DNA of 34,990 nt from Coraliomargarita sinensis (GCF_003185655.1 NZ_QHJQ01000007.1:170001-204990), one strand, 5' to 3'. Positions 1 through 8,646 are shown, counted from the stretch's first letter. The notes: generated from the letters alone by a model not told the origin. Numbers and translations: made by a program.

Positions 1-1180
1 CGGCAAAAACCTTCTTGATCGCGGGATGCTTACGGAGGAACCCACAAAGCCGGGCCGCATTCTCATTCATTCGCGCAATGATCTCCGGCGCGCGTGACAT
101 CTCATAAGCCAGGCGCGACAGATCACGTTTGTAGGGCGGCATGTAAAAACTCGACGTCCGCAACACCAGGTCTCCATAGAACGCGGAATCCGGATTCACC
201 GCCAGAGCACCGATCATGATATCGCCCTCGATCGAGGCATATTTCGTGAGACTGCTGACCAGCAGGTCGGCATGTGGAAGCACGTCCACATTGTAGACCG
301 AGGCAATCGTCGGGTCCACCATCATGACACCACCCAGCCGATGTACGAGTTCGGCGATACGCCGCAAGTCGCAGGCCTGAATCAGGGGATTGGACGGATA
401 CTCGACAACAACCGTTCCGAGCGAATCACCCAATGACTCGATTCTTTTGAACACTTCATCGGCATCACGCACGTCATAAATACATTCGAGCGTTTCTCCA
501 TCCTCGAGGAACTGTTCCAGAATTTTGCCTGAGTCCAAATACAGCCATCCAAGCTGTACCCATGCTGTGCGCCCCCTGCTCTGGTTGAACTCCTGCACGG
601 CACGAAACCCTGCGTAAAATGCATTCATCCCGGAGGAACAAACCAACACGTCTGATTCGCGGCACCCGATCAACCCGGCAAGCTCCCGATCCACCGCTAC
701 CTGTGCATTACCCGACAAGGTCTCCTCTTCAAAACGTGCATCCATGACGCCGTGCTGCATCAGCAAGTCCTCCGCCTGCCGGGAGGAGATCCCACAGCCG
801 GTATGCTGGACGAACTTTTGCAGCTCATGCGCACGCTGCCCCTCGGAGGCATCACAAAAAATCAGATATACAGAAGGATCGACCTCCAGCTTGGAAAAGC
901 CTCGACCAAGCCAGCCAAGCAGATCATCTGCGGACCGCCGACTGGGCACCAGCACTGCGGTGCGGCTGGACAAGCTCTCCTGCTGCAAGTAAAAATCGAT
1001 CAACCGCTGCACGAATTCATGCACGACAAAACGCGGATACCCGGACCTGAGCGCATCGATAACGCGCGGTTCCTTTTCCTCATAACCACGCACGTCGGCC
1101 ATGGTCGGTAGACTGCTGACAACAGCATGCGGGCTATCCGGGAAACGGGCACCAAGCGGAAAATGTCGGAGGGCATCCAT
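1..1180 (-). CDS. Cystathionine gamma-synthase-like PLP enzyme, fungal Str2/MET-7 type (3' end beyond window)
   Basis: Likely makes cystathionine from an activated homoserine ester and cysteine (transsulfuration, methionine synthesis) in the cytoplasm, using pyridoxal phosphate. The frame is open from ATG at 1180 to the left edge (393 codons), with an in-frame stop at 1196-1198 fixing the start region. The PLP lysine is K313 in an SSLTKYA motif. Upstream are a YPSNPL segment and an MMVDPT segment, as in the Cys/Met-metabolism family. The N-terminal ~130 residues carry HAV, SLPT, GYEE (32-35) and SGYPRF (46-51), followed by a GISSRQAE segment. From memory these match yeast Str2-type enzymes rather than E. 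coli MetB. The C-terminal domain is missing here only because the window ends. It is divergent from the amidase gene. The family is clear. The exact substrate (acetyl-, succinyl- or phosphohomoserine) cannot be read from the sequence. Confidence 0.85.
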   Translation of the reverse strand, partial: MDALRHFPLGARFPDSPHAVVSSLPTMADVRGYEEKEPRVIDALRSGYPRFVVHEFVQRLIDFYLQQESLSSRTAVLVPSRRSADDLLGWLGRGFSKLEVDPSVYLIFCDASEGQRAHELQKFVQHTGCGISSRQAEDLLMQHGVMDARFEEETLSGNAQVAVDRELAGLIGCRESDVLVCSSGMNAFYAGFRAVQEFNQSRGRTAWVQLGWLYLDSGKILEQFLEDGETLECIYDVRDADEVFKRIESLGDSLGTVVVEYPSNPLIQACDLRRIAELVHRLGGVMMVDPTIASVYNVDVLPHADLLVSSLTKYASIEGDIMIGALAVNPDSAFYGDLVLRTSSFYMPPYKRDLSRLAYEMSRAPEIIARMNENAARLCGFLRKHPAIKKVFA

Positions 1181-1258
1181 AATGTGGTAGGGATTTTATA
1201 AAAGCTGTGCGTGAATTTTACGAACCTGCGGGTCCCATTTCTTTACAGAGGGCACAAA

Positions 1259-1275
1259 ACATGCAAGCTGCATGT
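1259..1275. promoter_or_regulatory. 17-bp palindrome just upstream of the amidase start
   Basis: ACATGCA, a 3-base spacer AGC, then TGCATGT form a perfect 7-bp inverted repeat ending 11 bases before the amidase ATG, inside the 106-bp divergent intergenic region. It could be an operator or an mRNA hairpin over the ribosome-binding region, since no clear Shine-Dalgarno sequence is visible. Function is inferred. Confidence 0.35.
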
Positions 1276-1286
1276 CATAAGCAAAA

Positions 1287-2186
<900 letters not shown>

Positions 2187-2296
2187 ATCCAAGATTAAGT
2201 AGAGACAGCGGGTGATAACATAACACCGCCCATCCTGCTAACCTCTTTAACGTTACTATTTACTTTCCTCATCAACGCCATCATACTTGTTTTTGA

Positions 2297-3034
2297 ATGA
2301 AAATATTTTTGATTACCTTTAAAAAGTTCATGCGGCCGCTCCTGACACTTTGCCTGCTTGCGTTCCTGCCTTTTCAGATTGATGCGGAAGTGTACTTAAA
2401 GTGGGACGATATTATCGGGCGTACTTTCGAAGCCAAAATCGTCGACGTTAACGCACAGAGCGTTCGCTTGGAAAACCGGGCGGGCAAGCAAATCGATTTT
2501 CCGATCGCCGACCTCAAACCCTCTTCAAAAGAGCAGGTTGTGGCCTGGCAAAAGAAAGAGCTAAAAACGGAAGCATCCGCTTCGAATTCTGAAGCGGACG
2601 AAGGAGCGGGCACCCCGAGTGTTTTTGATGATGTGCTGCTCGGAAACCTTGTTCGGCTGGATGGTAAACGACTCAAGCGCTGCAAAGATGCGACCCGCCC
2701 TGAAAAATATTACGTCTTTTACTACACCGCGTCCTGGTGCGGCCCTTGCCAGCGCTACACACCTGAACTGGTAGAGTGGTACGAGAAAAACAAGAACGAC
2801 AACTTTGAACTGGTCCTCATCAGTTCGGATGGAAACGAGGATGCAATGGAAGGCTATGCCGCTTCCAAAAAAATGCCCTGGCCGCAACTTGAGTTCAAGG
2901 AAGTTGGCGACTTCAAAGAGCAGTTCAAGCACGGGGTCCGCGGTATCCCGTCGCTCATCGTCTGTGAGCTTGACGGGAAAAACCTGGGTAACTTCCGGTC
3001 CGACCTCAATGGATTGAGTAAGCTTGTTCAGTAG
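2297..3034 (+). CDS. Secreted SHD1-thioredoxin-like (nucleoredoxin-like) protein
   Basis: Probable periplasmic thiol-disulfide oxidoreductase. The N-terminus is a signal peptide or anchor (hydrophobic residues 12-29, cleavage near IDA-EV at 30/31). Residues 33-85 look like an SHD1-type beta domain (YLKWDDIIGRTFEAKI... ending in VVAWQ), a module often found in Planctomycetes and Verrucomicrobia. An acidic/Ser linker (90-107) leads to a thioredoxin fold at about 110-245 with active site W147-C148-G-P-C151 and the cis-proline in GIPS (P218). The TASWCGPCQRYTPEL context resembles nucleoredoxin/tryparedoxin-like proteins more than classical TrxA. It stands alone, 150 bp before the exosortase gene. 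The oxidoreductase fold is secure; the partner and the SHD1 role are unknown. Confidence 0.85.
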   Translation: MKIFLITFKKFMRPLLTLCLLAFLPFQIDAEVYLKWDDIIGRTFEAKIVDVNAQSVRLENRAGKQIDFPIADLKPSSKEQVVAWQKKELKTEASASNSEADEGAGTPSVFDDVLLGNLVRLDGKRLKRCKDATRPEKYYVFYYTASWCGPCQRYTPELVEWYEKNKNDNFELVLISSDGNEDAMEGYAASKKMPWPQLEFKEVGDFKEQFKHGVRGIPSLIVCELDGKNLGNFRSDLNGLSKLVQ

Positions 3035-3161
3035 CGACAGGGACCTGCGCCGGACTCAAGGTCCGCAGTATGACGACTGAATGTAATTATTCCAAAAGCC
3101 GGAGAAGAATACCGGCCGCAACCGCATCCGGAACAACACAGTTGTTTAATAATACCAACTA

Positions 3162-3174
3162 TCAGTTTAACTGA
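3162..3174. promoter_or_regulatory. Short palindrome upstream of the exosortase start
   Basis: TCAGTT-T-AACTGA is a perfect 6-bp inverted repeat ending 11 bases before the exosortase ATG. It is possibly an operator, but the AT-rich context and small size make chance plausible. Confidence 0.2.
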
Positions 3175-3185
3175 CCTCCACCCTT

Positions 3186-4103
3186 ATGCCGGTCCGCCAA
3201 CAACTTCTTAACAGCTTCCTGAAGAAAAAGAATTCCGCGGAATTCTGGATACAACTCGGCGTCTTTTTCTTGTTCGGGCTCACCTTCTGGCCGGTGACAC
3301 TCTGGTTTACCTCCAGCACCCAGGAGCAGAGCCGGCTTTTTCACGCACTCATCGTGCTCGGCCTGGCCACCGTCATGCTGGTCCGGTACGGCCGCATCGA
3401 AATCCGGGATACGCTCTGCCTGAATCCCTCTGCTCAACGTGCGCTCATATTAAGCTTTATTCTGCTCATTGCACAATCTGTTGCCAATCGCTTCGCGCCG
3501 GATACATGGCAGGGACTTGTTTCCCTGCTGGTTATTCCAGCTTACTGCGCCGGACTGGCTGCCTTTATTCGTTTCGTCTTCGGAGAAGGCACGAGCCGGA
3601 TTACCCGAACCACGGCAGGCACATTCTGCGCCTTTCTTTTGCTAAGTGTTTTTGTGCAGCCTCTGGACTGGCCGCTGCGTGGACTTGCCGGGAGCTGGAG
3701 TGGCTCGGCACTCGAATTCCTGGGAAAGAGCGTGGAACTTGGGCTTGTGGGCGCGGAAGGCAGCCCGCCCAAACTGATCCTGTTGGTGGAACAGCATCCC
3801 TTCCACGTCGCCTCCGAATGCAATGGTTTCGGCGTCATATTAACGAGCTTGCTGATCGCCCTCTTGCTCGCCCTGTATCGGCGCCTGGGCATTTTCGACA
3901 GCGCACTCAATATCATTGTCGGACTCATCATAGGATTCGTCTTCAATATCCTGCGTATTGTCATCATCGTGCTCCTGGCTCCCTACCTGATGGACCATTA
4001 TATGCTGATGCACGAGATTGTGGGCAGCCTGACTTACTGGGGCTGCCTGATACTCATCTGGATCTTACTCAACGGCCCGACCCGCGAGGAGTCTGTAGCT
4101 TGA
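3186..4103 (+). CDS. Exosortase/archaeosortase family protein
   Basis: Integral membrane cysteine transpeptidase of the family that cleaves and transfers proteins carrying a PEP-CTERM-like C-terminal sorting tag, usually coupled to exopolysaccharide export. The protein is 305 residues with about eight hydrophobic segments. The family catalytic triad is visible in order: C212 in SECNGF, R257 in FNILRIV and H276 in HEIVG, each at or near a membrane segment. No recognisable sorting-tag substrate, EpsI-like partner or polysaccharide cluster lies nearby, so its targets must be elsewhere. The ATG at 3186 has only a weak ribosome site. The following 199 bp up to tatD are non-coding as far as I can tell. 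Assignment to the superfamily is strong; the subtype is not determined. Confidence 0.88.
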   Translation: MPVRQQLLNSFLKKKNSAEFWIQLGVFFLFGLTFWPVTLWFTSSTQEQSRLFHALIVLGLATVMLVRYGRIEIRDTLCLNPSAQRALILSFILLIAQSVANRFAPDTWQGLVSLLVIPAYCAGLAAFIRFVFGEGTSRITRTTAGTFCAFLLLSVFVQPLDWPLRGLAGSWSGSALEFLGKSVELGLVGAEGSPPKLILLVEQHPFHVASECNGFGVILTSLLIALLLALYRRLGIFDSALNIIVGLIIGFVFNILRIVIIVLLAPYLMDHYMLMHEIVGSLTYWGCLILIWILLNGPTREESVA

Positions 4104-4111
4104 TTGAAGGC

Positions 4112-4130
4112 ACTCCCGGAAACCGGGAGT
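4112..4130. terminator. GC-rich hairpin after the exosortase gene
   Basis: ACTCCCGG-AAA-CCGGGAGT is a perfect 8-bp stem starting 8 bases after the exosortase stop codon. There is no following T run, so it may end transcription weakly, protect the mRNA 3' end, or be a small repeat. Confidence 0.4.
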
Positions 4131-4302
4131 ACGGTGCGTCTCGCGCCGCACAACATTGCAGGGCGAGTCACCCTGCTTTCCCTAAAAGAAGTTTTCAGCA
4201 GTGCCTTTTATTTGTTTTGCCTTCTCTTCATGGTCGCAGTCCGGACCAGCACGCTTCAATTTTCCCTTTCCAGAGTCCTTAATTCCAACAGCGTGTTGAC
4301 CT

Positions 4303-5100
4303 ATGGAATGGATCGACAGCCACTGCCACCTACTCGGATTTCAGAAGAAAAACGAACTCGACGACGCCCTGACGCGGGCAAAAGAAGCGGGCGTTCAGCG
4401 CTTTATCACCGTAGGCACCTCCCAGGAAGACTGGGTTCCCTACCGTGAGATTCATGCCGCACACCCCGGAGTGATCGACTACACCGTCGGGTTACATCCC
4501 TGCCACGTCGAGGAAGGCTGGGAAGAAGCCGTCGGCCAAATTTCATCCTTCTTCATGCCGCCACAGGCACCAGTGGCACTCGGCGAGATCGGGCTCGATT
4601 ATTTTCATTTGCCGAAGGATCCGGTTCAAGCTGGCGAAGTTATCCTCGAACAGGAAGCCGCCTTCCGACAGCAGCTCCTGCTCGCGACCGAACTCGATTG
4701 CCCGGTCATCATCCATAGCCGTAATTGCTTCGAAGAGTCCGTGCGATTAATCGACGAATCGGGTGTCGAATGGGAACGCATCGTCTTTCATTGTTTTTCC
4801 TACGGCCCCGAAGAGGTTCGCCAAATCAATGCGCGGGGCGGGCGGGCCTCCTTTACCGGGATTGCGACTTACAAGAGCGCCCAAGACGTGCGTGAGGCGG
4901 TCCGCGCGCAGGGGGTCGACCGCTTCATGCTGGAAACTGACTGCCCCTACCTCACCCCGGAACCGCATCGGGGCAAACCGAACGAACCGGCCTACCTGCC
5001 CCATATCGGCGAGCGCTGCGCTGAAGCCCTGGCAATCGACACGCAGGAGCTTGCCGCCCGGGCGACGGCAAATACAAAGTCTTTTTTCGGATTGGAATAA
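4303..5100 (+). CDS. tatD: TatD family metal-dependent hydrolase (DNase)
   Basis: Cytoplasmic TIM-barrel hydrolase of the TatD/YcfH family, known for 3'-5' exonuclease or DNase activity with two metal ions and linked to DNA repair. The full length of 265 residues is normal. Visible metal ligands are H7 and H9 in DSHCHL, E95 in GEIGLDY, H138 in IIHSR, H163 in VFHCF and D213 in ETDCPYL. The [18 protein letters not shown] segment near residues 218-231 is also typical (here [15 protein letters not shown]). The gene for a helical-repeat protein starts 6 bases after its stop, so the two are probably co-transcribed. The YcfH/YjjV/TatD subgroup is not resolved, so the symbol is generic. Confidence 0.93.
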   Translation: MEWIDSHCHLLGFQKKNELDDALTRAKEAGVQRFITVGTSQEDWVPYREIHAAHPGVIDYTVGLHPCHVEEGWEEAVGQISSFFMPPQAPVALGEIGLDYFHLPKDPVQAGEVILEQEAAFRQQLLLATELDCPVIIHSRNCFEESVRLIDESGVEWERIVFHCFSYGPEEVRQINARGGRASFTGIATYKSAQDVREAVRAQGVDRFMLETDCPYLTPEPHRGKPNEPAYLPHIGERCAEALAIDTQELAARATANTKSFFGLE

Positions 5101-5106
5101 GCGCCT

Positions 5107-6384
5107 GTGAGCAAGCTCAGCAAAACCTTCTACCTCATCGTCATTCTCCTACTGGCCCTGCTGGCTTTGCAGCCCCATTGGCCAGCGGTCCGTGACGAAG
5201 CGAAAAATCTCTACGCGGCCTGGGAGCAGATTCGAAGCTCAGCGCAGGAGACAAGTCATACCGCAGATAGAAACGAGGAGGAAGTAGAGCCGGTTCGCAA
5301 GCGCGCCATCGCCGCACCCAAACCGGCCGAGAAGCTAGCCGCTTCGGCTAATGATCATACCGGCACAGAAACACTGGATCCTTTTATCCGTGAAGCACGC
5401 GAACGTGCCAACAAAGATCCCGAAGCAGCCATGCAATGGTTACAGGAACAAAGCGTCGGTGAGGAACGTTTGCGCGGCATGCTCGAGGTGGTGGCCCTTT
5501 GGGCGGCGCGGGATTCCGAGTCGGCACTACTCTGGCTGGAATCGAATGCCCAGGGCCTCGCCCGCCTCGAAACCCTGAACAGCGGAGTCGAACTCTGGGC
5601 CCAACGCGACCCGGAGGCGGCCGCCGGCTGGATCGACGGAATGGCCAACGACCAGAGTAAGATTTCCGCGGCCAAATCACTCGCCTCCACCTGGGTGCAA
5701 ACCAACCCGGCAGCCGCGACCCAGTGGCTCGATGCTTTGCCCGATGGCCCTATCCGCGAAGAAGCGGCCAGTTCGCTGACGCTTTCATGGATGGAGTCCG
5801 ATCCGGCAAGCGCCGCAGCCTGGGCGCAACAGGATGCCGCCGCAAACGGAAATGAACAAGTCTTGGACAAGGTCATCGAGAAATACGCCCGCATTGCTCC
5901 CGATGAAGCCGAAACATTTGTCCGACAGCTGACTCCCCCGGGCTCCAGCGACGCTGACCCCGGATATTTCGACAAACTTGTGGAAGCCAAAGCAAAGAGC
6001 GACCCTTCAGGAACGGCCGAATGGCTGAAGAATTTTCAAAAAGGCGACCCTTTCTACTCAGTGGAACATACAAAAAGTCTTATGGCCGTCTGGACCGAGA
6101 CTGACTCCATCGCTGCCTCCACCTGGCTGAGCGAGCAACCCCTTGGTCCGGAACGTGACGCCGCCATTGTCGGCTTCTCTGACTCGATCCGCCGGTTTGA
6201 GCCCGATGCCGCCGCGGCATGGGCGGACACGATTTCCGACCCGAATAGGCGAATGCAGCAATTGAAGAAATCGGTTCAATCCTGGGCCCGAACCAAACCG
6301 GAGGCCGCCCTCAACTGGGTGATCAATGCCGAACTCGAGCCCGCCCTGCAGGAGGAGCTCGCCCGCGAAATCGAAATTAAGTAA
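5107..6384 (+). CDS. Membrane-anchored protein of ten ~32-residue helical repeats, unknown function
   Basis: I recognise no named family. It starts with GTG, 6 bases after tatD. Residues 7-22 form one hydrophobic segment (signal anchor), followed by a charged linker to about 95. From about residue 96 to the end the protein is built of ten tandem units of 31-35 residues. The consensus is roughly A-x-x-DP-x-A-A-x-x-W-(I/L)-x(15-18)-W: DPEAAMQWL, DSESALLWL, DPEAAAGWI, NPAAATQWL, DPASAAAWA, APDEAETFV, DPSGTAEWL, DSIAASTWL, EPDAAAAWA, KPEAALNWV. Each unit probably makes a helical hairpin, giving an alpha-solenoid in the periplasm that could bind proteins. It is 2 bp from the convergent gene at 6387. 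Protein-protein scaffolding is inferred only. Confidence 0.85.
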   Translation: MSKLSKTFYLIVILLLALLALQPHWPAVRDEAKNLYAAWEQIRSSAQETSHTADRNEEEVEPVRKRAIAAPKPAEKLAASANDHTGTETLDPFIREARERANKDPEAAMQWLQEQSVGEERLRGMLEVVALWAARDSESALLWLESNAQGLARLETLNSGVELWAQRDPEAAAGWIDGMANDQSKISAAKSLASTWVQTNPAAATQWLDALPDGPIREEAASSLTLSWMESDPASAAAWAQQDAAANGNEQVLDKVIEKYARIAPDEAETFVRQLTPPGSSDADPGYFDKLVEAKAKSDPSGTAEWLKNFQKGDPFYSVEHTKSLMAVWTETDSIAASTWLSEQPLGPERDAAIVGFSDSIRRFEPDAAAAWADTISDPNRRMQQLKKSVQSWARTKPEAALNWVINAELEPALQEELAREIEIK

Positions 6385-6386
6385 GC

Positions 6387-6932
6387 TCAGGGCGGGCCTT
6401 CTTCCGAATCACTCTGCAAGGTCAGCTCACCCTTGATGATAATGTGCGCCAAACCGTCGACATAGACATAGGTGTCGAATCCTTCGACGGCCATCTTGGT
6501 CTTTCCGTCCTTCGGGACAATAAACTCGCGCATCTGGTAATCGTTTGCGCGCTGCATGTCCGTGGGCAACCACAGCAATGCGCCATCATGCAGCACCCCG
6601 TAAAATGATTCTTTGGAATCACCCTGTTTAATCTCGGTCATCAGCTTTTTGCCATCCAACCATGTTTTTGAGCTGGCCACTGCCAGCCCGCTGTCGCGCT
6701 GTGAAACCGCCAAACCGTACAAGACATCCCCATCCCACCAATAGCGCTGTTCCACCGGGAAGCTCTCCGTGTAACCATTTGCCGTCGAATGAATTGAGAA
6801 CTGCCCAACCCAACGCCCCTCGTACGCTTTCAAATAATCCAGTAACTCATTTCCCAGGGCGTAAGCGGGAAGCAGGCAGATGATTAAGAGGTAGAGGCAA
6901 CAACGTAACACGACACCCCGAAACAAAAGCAT
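6387..6932 (-). CDS. Small secreted protein, possibly lipocalin-like
   Basis: Encodes 181 residues with a signal peptide (hydrophobic residues 11-25, likely cleavage after AYALG). The mature part starts with an [14 protein letters not shown] strand and has alternating strands with conserved-looking W and G positions ([33 protein letters not shown]). This suggests a small beta-barrel of calycin/lipocalin type (compare DUF1579-like proteins). That fold guess is inference; I find no catalytic motif. It is convergent with the repeat-protein gene (stop codons 2 bp apart) and divergent from kdsA with 77 bp between. Codon use and composition look native. Confidence 0.75.
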   Translation of the reverse strand: MLLFRGVVLRCCLYLLIICLLPAYALGNELLDYLKAYEGRWVGQFSIHSTANGYTESFPVEQRYWWDGDVLYGLAVSQRDSGLAVASSKTWLDGKKLMTEIKQGDSKESFYGVLHDGALLWLPTDMQRANDYQMREFIVPKDGKTKMAVEGFDTYVYVDGLAHIIIKGELTLQSDSEEGPP

Positions 6933-7009
6933 TTGGCTCGAGGGGAAAAGCAGAATATCACGCGGTATTACGGCTTGGCGAGAGGCTGAAGCTAAACTTT
7001 ATTAGAACC

Positions 7010-7801
7010 ATGATTTACGATTCTGAAAAACTCTTGCTCCTGGCGGGCCCCTGCTCGCTGGAAAGTCTCGACACCTGCCGTCCGGTCGCCGACGCGCTCG
7101 CGGACCTGCAAGAAAAGCACCCCGAATTGAATATCCTCTTCAAAGGTTCCTTCGATAAAGCCAACCGCACTTCGATAAAGAGCAACCGGGGCACCGGCCT
7201 GGATGAAGGGCTGGAGATTTTTCAGACCATCAAGAACGAATACGGTTTTAAAACCATCACCGACATTCATCTGCCCGAACAATGCGCGGCGGTGGGGGCC
7301 GTTGTCGATGCGCTTCAAGTACCGGCGTTCCTTTGCCGGCAGACCGACCTGCTTGTGGCTGCCGCCGCGACCGGTTGTGCCATCAATGTGAAAAAAGGCC
7401 AATTCCTCTCCCCCTACGAAATGGAGTTTGTCACCAACAAACTTGAAGAAGCTGGCGCGAAAGAAATCTGGCAGACCGATCGAGGCACCACCTTCGGCTA
7501 TCAGAATCTGGTCGTCGACATGCGCAGTTTCTCCATCATGGCTGCCAATGGCCACCCCACCATTATCGATGCCACCCATAGCGTGCAATTGCCCGGGGCG
7601 GCCGGCGGTGTCAGCGGCGGACAACGCGAATACGTGCCGGCACTCGCCCGGGCGGCGCTCGCCGCCGGAGCCGACGGCGTCTTTCTCGAAACCCATCCCG
7701 ATCCGGAAAAGGCCATCTCCGATGCCGCGAGCCAGATCCCGCTCGGCGAACTACCTGCCCTGGTGGAATCATTGATCCGCGTCTGGAATGCGGTTCGATA
7801 A
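7010..7801 (+). CDS. kdsA: 3-deoxy-8-phosphooctulonate synthase (KDO-8-P synthase), metal-dependent type
   Basis: Condenses phosphoenolpyruvate and arabinose 5-phosphate to KDO-8-phosphate, the precursor of the LPS inner-core sugar, in the cytoplasm. Length 263 is slightly shorter than the E. coli enzyme. The N-terminal [10 protein letters not shown] carries C15, where metal-independent enzymes such as E. coli have Asn. The other expected metal ligands are H190 ([10 protein letters not shown]), E227 (FLETHPDP) and D238 (AISDAAS), so this should be the metal-dependent class known from Aquifex. Other signatures are [17 protein letters not shown] and [12 protein letters not shown]. rsmD follows 34 bp later on the same strand. 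This gene is good evidence for a KDO-containing outer membrane. Confidence 0.97.
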   Translation: MIYDSEKLLLLAGPCSLESLDTCRPVADALADLQEKHPELNILFKGSFDKANRTSIKSNRGTGLDEGLEIFQTIKNEYGFKTITDIHLPEQCAAVGAVVDALQVPAFLCRQTDLLVAAAATGCAINVKKGQFLSPYEMEFVTNKLEEAGAKEIWQTDRGTTFGYQNLVVDMRSFSIMAANGHPTIIDATHSVQLPGAAGGVSGGQREYVPALARAALAAGADGVFLETHPDPEKAISDAASQIPLGELPALVESLIRVWNAVR

Positions 7802-7835
7802 AGGTTCCCTTTATACGCTCACCCACACTTGCAAT

Positions 7836-8396
7836 ATGCGTATTACCGGAGGCGCCGCACGCGGCATTCCCTTAACCGCCCCGAAAGGCCGTGACACCCG
7901 CCCGGCCACCGATCAGCTGCGCGAAGCAGTATTCTCCTCGCTCGGTTCGCGCATCGAAGGCGCACGCGTCGCCGACCTCTTCGCCGGCACCGGGGCCTAT
8001 GGACTCGAAGCAATGAGCCGTGGGGCCGCCAGTGGTTGCTTCGTCGAGAATAGCCGGGAAGTGGTGGCTTGCTTGAAGAAGAACCTGGCAGCGGCATTGA
8101 AGAGCTGTGGCACGAAGCCGAGCGACTGGCATGTGCTGGCACAAAAGGTTGATAGGGTTTCCAAGAACTTAGGACCCTTTGAAATTGTTTTCATGGATCC
8201 GCCTTACGCCATGATCGAAGAAAGTATCCCCGGAATTTTTGTACAGCACATTGCCGAAATCCTCACGCCGGATGGTCTGGCCTGCATCGAAATGCCGGGA
8301 AACCTGGAAATTAATTTGCCCGGGTGGGCTGCGAAACGCCGCTTGGGAAAAGCTGGTAAAGATAAGCCGACCATGGTTTTCTACGAGCGGGGCTGA
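7836..8396 (+). CDS. rsmD: 16S rRNA (guanine(966)-N(2))-methyltransferase RsmD
   Basis: SAM-dependent N2-methylation of a 16S rRNA guanine in the small ribosomal subunit. The ATG at 7836 gives MRITGGAARGIPL, the usual RsmD start. The longer frame from 7788 would overlap kdsA and adds an unrelated 16 residues, so I reject it. Residues: RPATDQLREAVFSSL (22-36), the SAM-binding DLFAGTG (47-53) and the N-methyltransferase motif IV DPPY (121-124). The length of 186 is normal. It probably shares a transcript with kdsA (34-bp gap). A GTAG-headed hairpin begins 5 bases after its stop. Confidence 0.95.
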   Translation: MRITGGAARGIPLTAPKGRDTRPATDQLREAVFSSLGSRIEGARVADLFAGTGAYGLEAMSRGAASGCFVENSREVVACLKKNLAAALKSCGTKPSDWHVLAQKVDRVSKNLGPFEIVFMDPPYAMIEESIPGIFVQHIAEILTPDGLACIEMPGNLEINLPGWAAKRRLGKAGKDKPTMVFYERG

Positions 8397-8401
8397 CTCT
8401 G

Positions 8402-8430
8402 GCGTAGAGGCATTCGCTTGCGAATGCCAG
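8402..8430 (+). repeat. REP-like element: GTAG head plus 9-bp hairpin
   Basis: GTAG at 8404-8407 is followed one base later by GGCATTCGC-TT-GCGAATGCC (8409-8428), a perfect 9-bp stem with a TT turn. A GTAG tetranucleotide 5' of a hairpin is the layout of REP elements mobilised by RAYT proteins, and a RAYT gene lies at 34553-34990. The first ten bases (GCGTAGAGGC) recur at 10984-10993. Confidence 0.6.
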
Positions 8431-8432
8431 TA

Positions 8433-8464
8433 TTTACTGGAGTCGTCACCAGTAAGCTGGTGAC
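8433..8464 (+). repeat. Palindromic repeat copy 1 (TTACTGG...CCAGTAA, overlapping GTCACCAG...CTGGTGAC)
   Basis: TTACTGG (8434-8440) pairs with CCAGTAA (8449-8455) across an 8-base loop. An alternative stem, GTCACCAG (8445-8452) with CTGGTGAC (8457-8464), overlaps it, so two mutually exclusive hairpins are possible. The outer words TTTACTGG and CCAGTAAGCTG recur in copy 2. Confidence 0.6.
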
Positions 8465-8541
8465 CGGGAAGCGATCTCATCGGTTCTAAGCATTCGAGAA
8501 TCCATCCCTAACTATGATGCATGGCTTTTCCACGCGTCCCT

Positions 8542-8563
8542 TTTACTGGTGTCCAGTAAGCTG
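8542..8563 (+). repeat. Palindromic repeat copy 2 (TTACTGG-TGT-CCAGTAA)
   Basis: TTACTGG (8543-8549) and CCAGTAA (8553-8559) form a perfect 7-bp stem with a TGT loop, followed by GCTG as in copy 1. The two copies share the same outer words but differ in loop length (8 versus 3). Confidence 0.6.
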
Positions 8564-8627
8564 AATTGTCTGCGCTCGCATCACCTGCATCCTCCCAAAG
8601 ATGACTCCAAATCCGCAGAAATTTCAT

Positions 8628-8646
8628 GAAATTGAGATTCATTCTC
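8628..8646 (+). promoter_or_regulatory. Fur-like box upstream of the siderophore receptor
   Basis: The 19 bases here agree with the classical Fur consensus (GATAATGATAATCATTATC) at 14 of 19 positions by my count. An ATGAA...TTCAT inverted repeat (8626-8642) overlaps it. It lies 77 bp before the ATG of a TonB-dependent siderophore receptor, a typical Fur target, so iron repression is likely. I could not place a convincing -10 box. Confidence 0.55.

Noticed and set aside
744..1111. Overlapping + strand frames within the left-edge gene
   Set aside because: The minus strand encodes a continuous PLP enzyme with its catalytic lysine; the + frames are low-information shadows.
3041..3064. GGACCT...AGGTCC repeat after the thioredoxin gene, with GTAG at the stop codon, as a third REP-like unit
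   Set aside because: Arms are only 6 bp with a 12-base loop and share no longer word with the other repeats; too weak to list as a feature.
4104..4448. Frame starting TTG right after the exosortase stop
   Set aside because: A hydrophobic stretch near codons 33-44 was tempting, but the second half runs out of frame through tatD and reads as Arg-rich shadow, and the start sits in front of a hairpin.
7788..7835. Extended N-terminus of rsmD
   Set aside because: It would overlap kdsA and add residues before the conserved MRITGG start.
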